In this document: positions 26,667 to 35,109 of the stretch, in pieces
How the letters are laid out: each line of letters begins with the position of its first letter
How positions within the stretch are numbered: the stretch's first letter is position 1
Assembly: GCA_031549665.1 (NCBI GenBank)
Contig: JAVBPJ010000007.1
Span: 62,001-126,000 of the forward strand
Direction of reading: 5' to 3'
DNA: 64,000 nt
From: Rikenella sp031549665
Lineage (GTDB): Bacteria > Bacteroidota > Bacteroidia > Bacteroidales > Rikenellaceae
The notes under the pieces: model-generated
What the model was told of the DNA's origin: nothing
Database searches by the model: none
The model's input: the letters and a program-made list of their open reading frames with translations, nothing else
Made by a program: the position numbers and the translations under genes

Positions 26667-27974
26667 CTATTCGATCCGGCGGATTTGGGCCCCCAGGGCA
26701 TTCAACCGGCTGTCGATGTGCTGGTAGCCGCGGTCGATCTGGTCGACGTTTTGGATAATGCTCCGGCCCTGGGCGCTCATGGCCGCGATCAGCAGGGCCA
26801 CACCCGCCCGGATGTCGGGCGAGGACATGGCGGTTCCCCGCAGGCGGAAGGCGTGGTCGTGTCCGATGACCGTGGCGCGGTGCGGGTCGCACAGAATGAT
26901 CTGCGCCCCCATGTCGATCAGTTTGTCGACGAAGAACAGGCGGCTTTCGAACATTTTTTGGTGGATCAGCACCGATCCCTTGGCCTGAGTGGCCACCACC
27001 AAAAAGACCGAGAGCAGGTCGGGGGTGAGGCCCGGCCAGGGGGCGTCGGCGATGGTCATGATCGACCCGTCGATGAAACTTTCTATTTCGTAATGCTCCT
27101 GGCGGGGGATGTACAGGTCGTCGCCCCGCTGCTCGAAGCGGATGCCGAGCCGCGAAAATTGCTGCGGAATGATGCCGAGGTTTTCGAACGAGACGTTTTT
27201 GATGGTCAGCTCCGACTGGGTCATCGCCGCCATGCCGATGAAGCTGCCCACTTCGATCATGTCGGGCAGCATGGTGTGTTCGGTGCCCCACAGCATGTCG
27301 ACCCCCTCGATGGTGAGCAGGTTCGAGCCGATGCCGTGGATTTTGGCCCCCATGCGCACCAGCATCTTGCAGAGCTGTTGCAGGTAGGGTTCGCAGGCGG
27401 CGTTGTAGATCACGGTGGTTCCCTTGCTCAACACGGCGGCCATCAGGATGTTGGCCGTTCCGGTTACCGAGGCCTCGTCCAGCAACATGTAGGTGCCGCG
27501 AAGCTCCCTGGCCGATACGGTGTAGAACTTGTCGGTGGTGTCGAAATCGAACTCGGCTCCCAGTTTTTGGAACCCGACGAAGTGGGTGTCGAGCCTCCGG
27601 CGGCCTATTTTGTCTCCCCCGGGCTTGGGCATGTAGGCCAGGCCGAAACGGGCCAGCAACGGGCCGATAATCATCACCGAACCGCGCAGGCGCGAGGCGC
27701 TTTTGCGAAATTCGTCGCCCTGCAGGTAGGCGAGGTTGATGTTGCGGGCGCGGAACGCGTAACTGCCCGCGCCGAGGCGCTCGACCTCGACCCCCATCTG
27801 CTCCAGCAGGCAAATGAGCTGCATCACGTCGATGATCTCGGGAAAGTTATGAACGGTAACCCGCTCGGGGGTCAGCAGCACGGCGCACAGGATTTGCAAC
27901 GCCTCGTTCTTGGCCCCCTGGGGGGTGATTTCGCCGCTCAAGGGGCAGCCTCCCGTCACTTCGAATGTAGCCAT
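26667..27974 (-). CDS. murA: UDP-N-acetylglucosamine 1-carboxyvinyltransferase MurA (Asp-type)
   Basis: First committed step of peptidoglycan synthesis: transfer of enolpyruvate from PEP to UDP-GlcNAc in the cytoplasm. The 435-residue EPSP-synthase-fold protein starts MATFEVTGGCPLSGEI and carries the active-site loop as KPGGDKIGRRRLDTHF. Asp121 stands where most bacteria have the catalytic Cys (Cys115 in E. coli) that fosfomycin alkylates, so the enzyme should be active but insensitive to fosfomycin. Other known Asp-type MurA enzymes, for example from mycobacteria and chlamydia, behave this way. It is cotranscribed with trmN6. A promoter TTTG-N20-TACCTTTA lies 22 nt upstream. Confidence 0.97.
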   Translation of the reverse strand: MATFEVTGGCPLSGEITPQGAKNEALQILCAVLLTPERVTVHNFPEIIDVMQLICLLEQMGVEVERLGAGSYAFRARNINLAYLQGDEFRKSASRLRGSVMIIGPLLARFGLAYMPKPGGDKIGRRRLDTHFVGFQKLGAEFDFDTTDKFYTVSARELRGTYMLLDEASVTGTANILMAAVLSKGTTVIYNAACEPYLQQLCKMLVRMGAKIHGIGSNLLTIEGVDMLWGTEHTMLPDMIEVGSFIGMAAMTQSELTIKNVSFENLGIIPQQFSRLGIRFEQRGDDLYIPRQEHYEIESFIDGSIMTIADAPWPGLTPDLLSVFLVVATQAKGSVLIHQKMFESRLFFVDKLIDMGAQIILCDPHRATVIGHDHAFRLRGTAMSSPDIRAGVALLIAAMSAQGRSIIQNVDQIDRGYQHIDSRLNALGAQIRRIE

Positions 27975-27996
27975 GGATTTTCGTGGTTTGATACCC

Positions 27997-28028
27997 TAAA
28001 GGTAGGGATTCCGTCCAAAATGCACAAA
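27997..28028 (-). promoter_or_regulatory. murA promoter (TTTG-N20-TACCTTTA)
   Basis: On the minus strand TTTG (28025-28028) is followed after 20 nt by TACCTTTA (27997-28004), one base off the -7 consensus, and 22 nt later by the murA ATG. Confidence 0.6.
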
Positions 28029-28036
28029 TTTTTCGC

Positions 28037-28044
28037 TATGTTTG
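28037..28044 (+). promoter_or_regulatory. -7 box TATGTTTG for the DUF4831 gene
   Basis: An exact TAnnTTTG match 24 nt upstream of the ATG at 28069, divergent from the murA promoter. Confidence 0.5.
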
Positions 28045-28068
28045 CGGTATGCAAAATCTGAATTCCCT

Positions 28069-29031
28069 ATGAAAAAATCGATTCTCCTGTTGCTTGCGCT
28101 CACCGTTTCGTCGGCCGCGCAGGCTCAAATCGCCGCCTTCCGCCAGGGGGCCGGAGCCGTTGCCGAAGGGTATACGCTTCCCCGCAGCGTGGTTACCGTT
28201 ACCCTGACCACCGAACGGGAAACGATCCTCAAAGGGCCCTATGCCAGGTATGCCGCGCAATACCTGGGTGTAACGGGCGCCCCCATGACCGACAAACAGC
28301 AGGCCCGCGTGGTGTCCGCTTCGATCGGCTGGTACGAAGAACCCGATCCGGCCGAAACCTACCAACTTGCCAAACCGGTCGAACAGCAGCACAAGGCGTT
28401 CCGCTGGCTCTCGGCCGAATCCCGCCCGCAGGTCAACACGCTGCCCGAGTTGCCCGATCCCGTCCCATTCCCTGATCTGGGAATATCTCCTGTTTATGGC
28501 GACGGTACCGCCACGTCGGCGGTGGAGAAGAGCACCGAACAGATGGCCGCCGAAGCCGCCGAGGCGATCTTTACGCTGCGCAAACGCCGGTACGACCTGG
28601 TGAGCGGCGAAACCGGCACTGACGCGTTCGGAGCCGGAATGAAAGCGGCCCTGAAAGAGATGCAGCGCATCGAAAACGAATACCTGGCCCTGTTCCTCGG
28701 CAAACGCACCGTAACCCGCACGGTAAGCACCTTTTCGGTGTTGCCCGATCCCAAAAAATCGACCCTGATCCTCTGCCGTTTCTCCGACAGCAAGGGAGTG
28801 GTGAGCGATACCGACCTGTCGGGCCGTCCCATTACCCTCGAATTTACGGCCGAGGCGGCCGCGGCCATCGACCCCGCCCTGACCGCTCCCCGAAAAGGGG
28901 TTGCCAGCGTGGCCTACCGGGTTCCCGTGTCCCAGGTGGCCAAAGCCATGGACGGTAATACCGAACTGGCCCGCCAACGGGTGGCCGTCTACCAGGCCGG
29001 CCCCGTGATCTACGTTCCCGTACAGCTGTAA
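28069..29031 (+). CDS. DUF4831 family exported protein
   Basis: A 320-residue protein of a Bacteroidetes-restricted family with no assigned function. A signal peptide (residues 1-19, ending AQAQ) predicts export to the periplasm; no lipobox or transmembrane segment follows. The mature part has family features: YTLPRSVVTVTLTTE, a GPYARYAAQYLGV block, and a C-terminal YRVP...G.VIYVPVQL strand. The start is the ATG giving MKKSILLLLAL, just after a TATGTTTG box. It precedes folP by 10 nt, so the two are probably cotranscribed, though a functional link to folate synthesis is not evident. Confidence 0.8.
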   Translation: MKKSILLLLALTVSSAAQAQIAAFRQGAGAVAEGYTLPRSVVTVTLTTERETILKGPYARYAAQYLGVTGAPMTDKQQARVVSASIGWYEEPDPAETYQLAKPVEQQHKAFRWLSAESRPQVNTLPELPDPVPFPDLGISPVYGDGTATSAVEKSTEQMAAEAAEAIFTLRKRRYDLVSGETGTDAFGAGMKAALKEMQRIENEYLALFLGKRTVTRTVSTFSVLPDPKKSTLILCRFSDSKGVVSDTDLSGRPITLEFTAEAAAAIDPALTAPRKGVASVAYRVPVSQVAKAMDGNTELARQRVAVYQAGPVIYVPVQL

Positions 29032-29041
29032 CAACCCGGCG

Positions 29042-29881
29042 ATGCTTCGACTCGGAGATCGTCTGATCGACTGGAGGGGCCCGGTGGTGATGGCCATTGT
29101 GAACATCACCCCCGATTCGTTCTTTGCGGAGAGCCGCGGGCGGATCGACCCGGAACAACTGGAGCATGCCTCGGTGGTGGACCTGGGCGGTTATTCGACC
29201 CGTCCGGGAGCCGAAGAGGTTTCCCTCGACGAGGAGTTGAACCGGCTGCGGCAGGGATTGGCTGCCGTCTCCCCGCTGCTGACGCCGGATCAGGTACTTT
29301 CGATCGACACCTTTCGGGCCGAAGTGGTCGAACAAATCTACCGCGAGGCGGGGCCGTTCATCGTCAACGACGTGTCGGGCGGCGCCGATCCGGCCATGTT
29401 CGAAACGGTGGGGCGGCTTGGCCTGCCCTACATCCTGACCCATTCGCGCGGCACCCCGCAAACGATGGGTTCCCTGACCGACTACGACAACGTGGTGGCT
29501 GAAGTGATCCGCTTTTTCGCCGAACGCATCGCCGCGGCCCGCGCCGCCGGAGTGGTCGACCTGTTGCTCGATCCGGGGTTCGGTTTTGCCAAAACGACCG
29601 AACAAAACTTTGAACTGCTGCGCCGTCTGGACGAACTGTCGCTGTTCGGGCTGCCCGTAGTGGTAGGCGTCTCGCGCAAGGGGATGGTTTGGAAAACCCT
29701 TGAAACCACCCCCGATCGGGCCCTTGGCGGAACCACCGCCCTCCACTTTGCCGCCCTGGAACGGGGAGCCTCCCTGCTGCGGGTACACGACCCCCGGGAG
29801 GCCGACCAAACCATCCGATTATTCATTACCTTTGCCTTCGGCGAAGGTGGGGGCGCCTCGGCAATTTCCAGGCAAGCTTGA
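29042..29881 (+). CDS. folP: Dihydropteroate synthase
   Basis: Cytoplasmic folate-pathway enzyme joining 4-aminobenzoate to 6-hydroxymethyl-dihydropterin pyrophosphate; it is the sulfonamide target. The 279-residue TIM-barrel protein has the family motifs VNITPDSFF, DLGGYSTRPGA, SIDTF, NDVSGG, DPGFGFAKT, GVSRKGM and a terminal RVHDP. The pterin-site residues appear intact. It is 10 nt downstream of the DUF4831 gene and 50 nt upstream of the c-di-AMP cyclase gene, which has its own promoter box. FolD, Fhs and GlyA elsewhere in the window use the cofactor it makes. Confidence 0.97.
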   Translation: MLRLGDRLIDWRGPVVMAIVNITPDSFFAESRGRIDPEQLEHASVVDLGGYSTRPGAEEVSLDEELNRLRQGLAAVSPLLTPDQVLSIDTFRAEVVEQIYREAGPFIVNDVSGGADPAMFETVGRLGLPYILTHSRGTPQTMGSLTDYDNVVAEVIRFFAERIAAARAAGVVDLLLDPGFGFAKTTEQNFELLRRLDELSLFGLPVVVGVSRKGMVWKTLETTPDRALGGTTALHFAALERGASLLRVHDPREADQTIRLFITFAFGEGGGASAISRQA

Positions 29882-29907
29882 ATTGCGCTCGGCTTTTATT
29901 ACCTTTG
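29878..29907 (+). promoter_or_regulatory. Promoter of the diadenylate cyclase gene (TTG-N19-TACCTTTG)
   Basis: A TTG at 29878-29880, overlapping the end of folP, is followed after 19 nt by TACCTTTG (29900-29907). The box ends 24 nt before the cdaA ATG. Confidence 0.65.
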
Positions 29908-29931
29908 CAGGGAAAGTTTCCTGTTGACCCC

Positions 29932-30750
29932 ATGGATTTTATTCACTTGACCCTGATCGATCTGATCGACATCGTTGTCGTGGGCCTGCTCTTTTATCAG
30001 GTCTACCGGCTGATTCGGGGAACGGCGGCGATGACCATCTTTGCCGGCATCTTCATCGTTTACCTGCTGTGGATTGTGGTGCGCGCGCTGAACATGGACC
30101 TGCTGAGTTCCATCCTCGGGCAGGTGATCGGCCTGGGCGTGCTTGCGCTGGTGATCGTTTTCCAACAGGAGGTGCGCCGCTACCTGCTGCTGCTGGGGAG
30201 CCGCGTTTCCAACACCCGCAACCGCTTTGTGCGGAGCATTTTCAAGTCGGCCCGCACCGGGCAGGACCTCCGCTGGGTGGAAGAGCTGGCCCGCGCCTGC
30301 CGCAACATGGCCTTTTCGAAAACCGGAGCCCTGATCTGCATCGAACGGCAGGGCGAACTGTCGGTCTACGCCTCGACCGGCGAACCGATCGACGCGCAGA
30401 TCCGTGCGCGGTTGCTCGAATCCATCTTCTTTAAAAACAGCCCGTTGCACGACGGAGCCGTGATCCTTCGCGGGGGCCGGATCTACGCCTCGCGTTGCAT
30501 TCTGCCCACGTCGGACAACCCCTATGTCCCGAAATACTACGGGATGCGCCACCGCGCCGCGTTGGGGCTGACCGAACACAGCGATGCGATTGTGGTGGTG
30601 GTGTCCGAAGAGCGCGGCTCGATCTCGCTGGTGCAGGGCGGCGAAATCATGCCGGTCAGAAACCCCGACGAACTCGAACGGCGCATTACGGAACTCCTTA
30701 CAGGTGAACGGGAAAGCCCCTCAGACGAGGCGAAACCAACCCGGGAATGA
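29932..30750 (+). CDS. cdaA: Diadenylate cyclase CdaA/DacA (c-di-AMP synthase)
   Basis: Membrane enzyme making cyclic di-AMP from two ATP. The 272-residue protein has three N-terminal transmembrane segments (about residues 8-26, 33-51 and 57-77) and a cytoplasmic DisA_N domain with the catalytic D174-G175-A176 and the R206-H207-R208 motif (GMRHRAALG). The start is the ATG giving MDFIHLTLID. In Firmicutes the membrane cyclase pairs with a YbbR-domain regulator (CdaR); here a YbbR-like gene exists but lies about 25 kb away. c-di-AMP commonly controls potassium, osmotic and wall balance; the targets here are unknown. Confidence 0.96.
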   Translation: MDFIHLTLIDLIDIVVVGLLFYQVYRLIRGTAAMTIFAGIFIVYLLWIVVRALNMDLLSSILGQVIGLGVLALVIVFQQEVRRYLLLLGSRVSNTRNRFVRSIFKSARTGQDLRWVEELARACRNMAFSKTGALICIERQGELSVYASTGEPIDAQIRARLLESIFFKNSPLHDGAVILRGGRIYASRCILPTSDNPYVPKYYGMRHRAALGLTEHSDAIVVVVSEERGSISLVQGGEIMPVRNPDELERRITELLTGERESPSDEAKPTRE

Positions 30751-30771
30751 CCCGATGTTGCGAAAAAATCC

Positions 30772-30779
30772 TACCTTTG
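30772..30779 (+). promoter_or_regulatory. -7 box TACCTTTG for nifJ
   Basis: An exact TAnnTTTG match 56 nt upstream of the nifJ ATG, inside the short gap after cdaA. Confidence 0.55.
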
Positions 30780-30835
30780 CAACCTTGAACGCGATCATAC
30801 GACCCCCTAAGTGCTTACAAAATAAAACGATAACC

Positions 30836-33800
30836 ATGGCAAATCCCAAAAAATTCATCACTTGCGACGGAAACTACGCTGCGGCGCACATCGCCTACAT
30901 GTTTAGCGAAGTGGCCGCCATTTACCCCATCACCCCCTCGTCCACCATGGCCGAGTACGTGGACGAATGGGCCGCTGCGGGCAAGAAAAACATCTTTGGC
31001 GAAACCGTCCGAGTGGTCGAGATGCAGTCCGAAGCCGGTGCCGCCGGCGCCGTACACGGCTCGTTGCAGGCCGGTGCGCTGACCACCACCTACACCGCCT
31101 CGCAGGGATTGCTGCTGATGATCCCCAATATGTACAAAATTGCGGGCGAACTGTTGCCCGCCGTGTTCCACGTGTCGGCGCGCGCGCTGGCCGCCCAGGC
31201 GCTTTCGATCTTCGGCGACCACTCCGACGTGATGTCGGCCCGCCAAACCGGTTTTGCCATGCTGGCCTCGGGATCGGTGCAAGAGGTGATGGACCTTTCG
31301 GCCGTGTCGCACCTGGTGGCCATTAAGGCCCGCGTTCCGTTCATGAACTTCTTCGACGGTTTCCGCACCTCGCACGAAATCCAAAAGATCGAAGAGTTCG
31401 ACACCGCCCAACTCAAGGCCCTGGTCGATCAACAGGCTCTGGCCCAATTCCGCGCCCGCGCCCTGAACCCCGAAAGCCCCGTTACCCGCGGTACCGCCCA
31501 AAACCCCGACATCTACTTCCAAAGCCGCGAGGCCGCCAACCGTTTCCACGACGCCGTGCCCGACATGGTGGCCGACTATATGGCCCAGATCAGCAAAATC
31601 ACCGGCCGTGAATACCACCCCTTCGACTACTACGGCGATCCCAACGCCGAACACGTCGTTATCGCCATGGGTTCGGTTACCGAAACCATCAAGGAGGTGA
31701 TCGACATGCTGGTCGCCAAGGGCGAAAAGGTAGGGTTGGTGAGCGTACACCTGTACCGCCCCTTCTCGGCCAAGTACTTCCTGCAGGCCGTTCCCAAGAG
31801 CGCCAAACGCATCTGCGTACTCGACCGCACCAAGGAAACCGGAGCGAACGGAGACCCCCTTTACCTCGACATCAAAGACGTGTACTACGGTTCGGCCAAC
31901 GAACCCCTGATCGTGGGCGGCCGCTACGGCCTGTCGTCGAAAGACACCACCCCGGCCCAGATCATCGCCGTGTTCGACAACCTGAAGATGAACGAACCCA
32001 AAAACCAGTTCACCGTCGGCATCGTCGACGACGTAACTTTCAAGTCGCTGCCCGTGGGCGCCGAAGTGAACGTGAGCCACGAAGGAACCTACGAAGCCCG
32101 CTTCATCGGACTGGGTTCGGACGGCACCGTGGGCGCCAACAAAAACTCGATCAAGATCATCGGTGAAGCCACCGACAAATACTGCCAGGCATACTTCTCG
32201 TACGACTCGAAAAAATCGGGCGGTTACACCAGCTCGCACCTTCGTTTCGGCGATCACCCCATCCGTTCGACCTACCTGGTAACCACCCCCGACTTTGTCG
32301 CCTGCCACGTTCCCTCGTACGTCGGAAAATACGACCTGCTCAAAGGGCTTAAGGACGGCGGCACCTTCCTGCTCAACTCCGGTTGGGATGTTGAGGCCGC
32401 CAAAAAGAACCTGCCCGACGACATGAAGAAGTACATGGCCCAGCACCGCATCAACTTCTACATCATCAACGCCACCAAGATCGCCGAAGAACTCGGCCTG
32501 GGGTCGCGCACCAACACCATCATGCAGTCGGCCTTTTTCAAAGTGTCGGGAGTGATTCCCTACGACGTCGCCGTCGAGCAGATGAAAAAAGCGATCTACA
32601 AATCGTACGGCCGCAAGGGTGAAGAGATCGTGAAGATGAACTACGCCGCCGTCGATGCCGGAGCCGCCGTTACCAAGGTGGAAATCCCCGCCGAGTGGGC
32701 CTCGATCGAAGTGAAACCCGCCGTGGCCGATGCTTCGCGCCCCGAGTTCATCGCCAAAATCGTCGATCCCGTCAACGCGCTCGAAGGCGACAACCTGCCC
32801 GTAAGCGCTTTCGTGGGCCGCGAAGACGGTACCTGGGAAGCCGGTACCTCGCAGTACGAAAAGCGCGGTATCGCCGCCCACATTCCCGAGTGGCAGTCGG
32901 CCAACTGTATCCAGTGCAACCAGTGCGCCTACGTCTGCCCCCACGCAGCCATCCGCCCTTTCCTGCTTACCGAGGCCGAAGCGGCCGCCGCACCCGCAGG
33001 AACCCCGCTGGTGCAAGGAAACGGCGCGTTGAAAGAGTACAAATTCAAGATTCAGGTGTCGCCTTTGGACTGTACCGGTTGCGGCAACTGCGCCAACATT
33101 TGCCCCTCGCCCACCAAGGCCCTGGTGATGAAACCGCTCGAAAGCCAACTCGCCGCCGAAGCCCCCCGCTGGGAATACATGCACGGCAAGGTAGGGTACA
33201 AGTCGACCGTGGTGGACAAAACCAAGAGCGTGAAGAACCTGCAATTCGCACAGCCCCTGTTCGAATTCTCGGGAGCCTGCGCCGGTTGCGGTGAAACCTC
33301 CTACATCAAGTCGATCACCCAACTGTTCGGCGACCGCATGATGGTAGCCAATGCCACCGGATGCTCGTCCATCTACGGCGGTTCGGCGCCCTCGACCCCC
33401 TACACCAAAGGAGCCGACGGTTGCGGACCGGCCTGGGCCAACTCGCTGTTCGAAGACAACGCCGAATTCGGCTTGGGTATGCACATCGGCGTGGAGAAAA
33501 TCCGCGAACGGCTGGCCCTGATCATGAAAGAGGCCATTGCAGGCAACCCCTCGTGCTGCAGCGACGAACTCAAGGCCGCCATGCAGGCCTGGCTCGACGG
33601 CAAAGACAACTCGGCCGCTTCGAAAGAGGCTTCCGACAAATTGCTGCCCCTGCTCGCCCAATGCGACTGCGACTGCTGCAAGCAGATCCTTGAACTGAAA
33701 CAGTACCTGGTGCAGAAATCGCAATGGATCTTCGGCGGCGACGGCTGGGCCTACGACATCGGATACGGCGGCCTCGACCACGTGCTGGCCACCGGCGAAA

Positions 33801-34387
33801 ACGTCAACGTACTGGTGATGGACACCGAAGTGTATTCGAACACCGGCGGACAGTCGTCGAAAGCCACTCCCGTGGGAGCCGTGGCCAAGTTCGCCTCGTC
33901 GGGCAAGCGCATCCGCAAAAAAGACCTTGGAGCCATGGCCATGACCTACGGCTACGTCTACGTGGCCCAGGTGGCCATGGGAGCCAACCACAACCAATAC
34001 TTCCAAGCCATCAAGGAAGCCGAAGCCTACGACGGACCGTCGCTGATCATTGCCTACGCGCCCTGTATCAACCACGGAAACAAGTACGGCATGGGCGTGT
34101 CGCAGATCACCGAAAAACGCGCCGTCGAATCGGGATACTGGCACATGTGGCGGTTCAATCCCGCGTTGGAAAAAGAGGGCAAAAACCCCTTCACCATGGA
34201 TTCGAAAGAACCCGACTGGAGCAAATTCCAAGAGTTCCTGAACGCCGAAGTGCGCTACACGTCGCTCCTGAAATCGTTCCCCGAAGAGGCGCAACAGCTC
34301 TTTGCCGCCGCCGAGGAGAACGCCAAATGGCGCTACAACAGCTACCAGCGCCTGGCCGCGATGGATTACAGCAAGAAAGAAGAGTAG
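30836..34387 (+). CDS. nifJ: Pyruvate:ferredoxin (flavodoxin) oxidoreductase
   Basis: Oxidises pyruvate to acetyl-CoA and CO2 with reduction of ferredoxin, the main pyruvate route of strict anaerobes. This 1183-residue single-chain form fuses all subunits. The N-terminal pyrimidine-binding/gamma regions come first. Two [4Fe-4S] ferredoxin motifs follow, C691-C694-C697-C701 (CIQCNQCAYVCP) and C746-C749-C752-C756 (CTGCGNCANICP). The C-terminal thiamine-diphosphate domain carries the proximal-cluster Cys815/Cys818 (CAGCGE). The start is the ATG giving MANPKKFITCDGN. Codon use is very uniform, with no TTA, CTA or TCA in 1184 codons, consistent with high expression. A clean terminator follows. Confidence 0.98.
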   Translation: MANPKKFITCDGNYAAAHIAYMFSEVAAIYPITPSSTMAEYVDEWAAAGKKNIFGETVRVVEMQSEAGAAGAVHGSLQAGALTTTYTASQGLLLMIPNMYKIAGELLPAVFHVSARALAAQALSIFGDHSDVMSARQTGFAMLASGSVQEVMDLSAVSHLVAIKARVPFMNFFDGFRTSHEIQKIEEFDTAQLKALVDQQALAQFRARALNPESPVTRGTAQNPDIYFQSREAANRFHDAVPDMVADYMAQISKITGREYHPFDYYGDPNAEHVVIAMGSVTETIKEVIDMLVAKGEKVGLVSVHLYRPFSAKYFLQAVPKSAKRICVLDRTKETGANGDPLYLDIKDVYYGSANEPLIVGGRYGLSSKDTTPAQIIAVFDNLKMNEPKNQFTVGIVDDVTFKSLPVGAEVNVSHEGTYEARFIGLGSDGTVGANKNSIKIIGEATDKYCQAYFSYDSKKSGGYTSSHLRFGDHPIRSTYLVTTPDFVACHVPSYVGKYDLLKGLKDGGTFLLNSGWDVEAAKKNLPDDMKKYMAQHRINFYIINATKIAEELGLGSRTNTIMQSAFFKVSGVIPYDVAVEQMKKAIYKSYGRKGEEIVKMNYAAVDAGAAVTKVEIPAEWASIEVKPAVADASRPEFIAKIVDPVNALEGDNLPVSAFVGREDGTWEAGTSQYEKRGIAAHIPEWQSANCIQCNQCAYVCPHAAIRPFLLTEAEAAAAPAGTPLVQGNGALKEYKFKIQVSPLDCTGCGNCANICPSPTKALVMKPLESQLAAEAPRWEYMHGKVGYKSTVVDKTKSVKNLQFAQPLFEFSGACAGCGETSYIKSITQLFGDRMMVANATGCSSIYGGSAPSTPYTKGADGCGPAWANSLFEDNAEFGLGMHIGVEKIRERLALIMKEAIAGNPSCCSDELKAAMQAWLDGKDNSAASKEASDKLLPLLAQCDCDCCKQILELKQYLVQKSQWIFGGDGWAYDIGYGGLDHVLATGENVNVLVMDTEVYSNTGGQSSKATPVGAVAKFASSGKRIRKKDLGAMAMTYGYVYVAQVAMGANHNQYFQAIKEAEAYDGPSLIIAYAPCINHGNKYGMGVSQITEKRAVESGYWHMWRFNPALEKEGKNPFTMDSKEPDWSKFQEFLNAEVRYTSLLKSFPEEAQQLFAAAEENAKWRYNSYQRLAAMDYSKKEE

Positions 34388-34422
34388 TCTCCGCCCCCGG
34401 CGAGACTCCTCACCCCCCGGAA

Positions 34423-34454
34423 CACTCCCTGCCCCGCAAGGCAGGGAGTGTTTT
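34423..34454 (+). terminator. nifJ terminator
   Basis: A perfect 11-bp stem (CACTCCCTGCC / GGCAGGGAGTG, 6-nt loop) followed by TTTT, 36 nt after the nifJ stop. Confidence 0.9.
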
Positions 34455-34552
34455 GTCGATGCAGGATACCGCCCACGGTGGTGCAGGTTGTGCCGCAAAA
34501 TCCCCCCGGGCGGGTCGAAAACCGGAGGCCCCGATTATCCGCTAAAAAGGTG

Positions 34553-34560
34553 TAACTTTG
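34553..34560 (+). promoter_or_regulatory. -7 box TAACTTTG for kdsC
   Basis: An exact TAnnTTTG match 29 nt upstream of the kdsC ATG. Confidence 0.55.
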
Positions 34561-34589
34561 TCCAAGTAGTTTCAAGATTTTTACCGACG

Positions 34590-35093
34590 ATGGCGAATTT
34601 TAAGGAAGAACTGGCCCGTGTGCGCGCCTTTGTTTTCGACGTGGACGGCGTCTTTACCGACGGCCGCATCCTGATCAGTCCCGCCGGCGAGGTGTTGCGC
34701 GAATACAGCGTGCGCGACGGTTTGGCCGTCGTGCGGGCCGTGCGCCGGGGGTATCCCATCGCCGTGATTTCGGGCGGGCAGGGCGAGCAATTGCACCGCC
34801 GGATGGAAGCGCTCGGCATCCAACACATTTATACCGGCAAGGAGGTGAAAAGCGAATCGCTCGAACACTTTGCCGAAGCCTCGGGCGTTCCCCTGCACGA
34901 AATGGCCTACATGGGCGACGATTACCCCGACATCGCCCCCATGCGCCGCGTGCGCATCGCCATGGCCCCGCACGACGCCATCGACGCCGTCAAAGCCGCC
35001 GCCCACCATGTGTCGGCCTACGACGGAGGCCGGGGTTGTGTGCGCGATCTGATCGAACAGGTGCTCCGCGCGCGCGGCGACTGGTTCGAATAA
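34590..35093 (+). CDS. kdsC: HAD-family phosphatase, probable KDO-8-phosphate phosphatase
   Basis: A 167-residue C0-type HAD phosphatase. The nucleophile and acid/base are D17 and D19 in FDVDGVFTDG, the later motifs are VISGG and GDDYPDIAPM. The short, capless form and the sequence FTDGRILI fit KdsC, which releases phosphate from KDO-8-phosphate in lipopolysaccharide core synthesis. The related acylneuraminate phosphatase domain cannot be fully excluded. It starts after a TAACTTTG box and is 16 nt upstream of the AddB-like nuclease gene, so both are probably on one mRNA. Confidence 0.85.
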   Translation: MANFKEELARVRAFVFDVDGVFTDGRILISPAGEVLREYSVRDGLAVVRAVRRGYPIAVISGGQGEQLHRRMEALGIQHIYTGKEVKSESLEHFAEASGVPLHEMAYMGDDYPDIAPMRRVRIAMAPHDAIDAVKAAAHHVSAYDGGRGCVRDLIEQVLRARGDWFE

Positions 35094-35109
35094 ACCGCCC
35101 CGTTCCGCC

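Noticed and set aside
30815..34498. A 1227-codon minus-strand open frame across nifJ
   Set aside because: Same codon-avoidance effect; the sense strand encodes a complete PFOR with both ferredoxin motifs.
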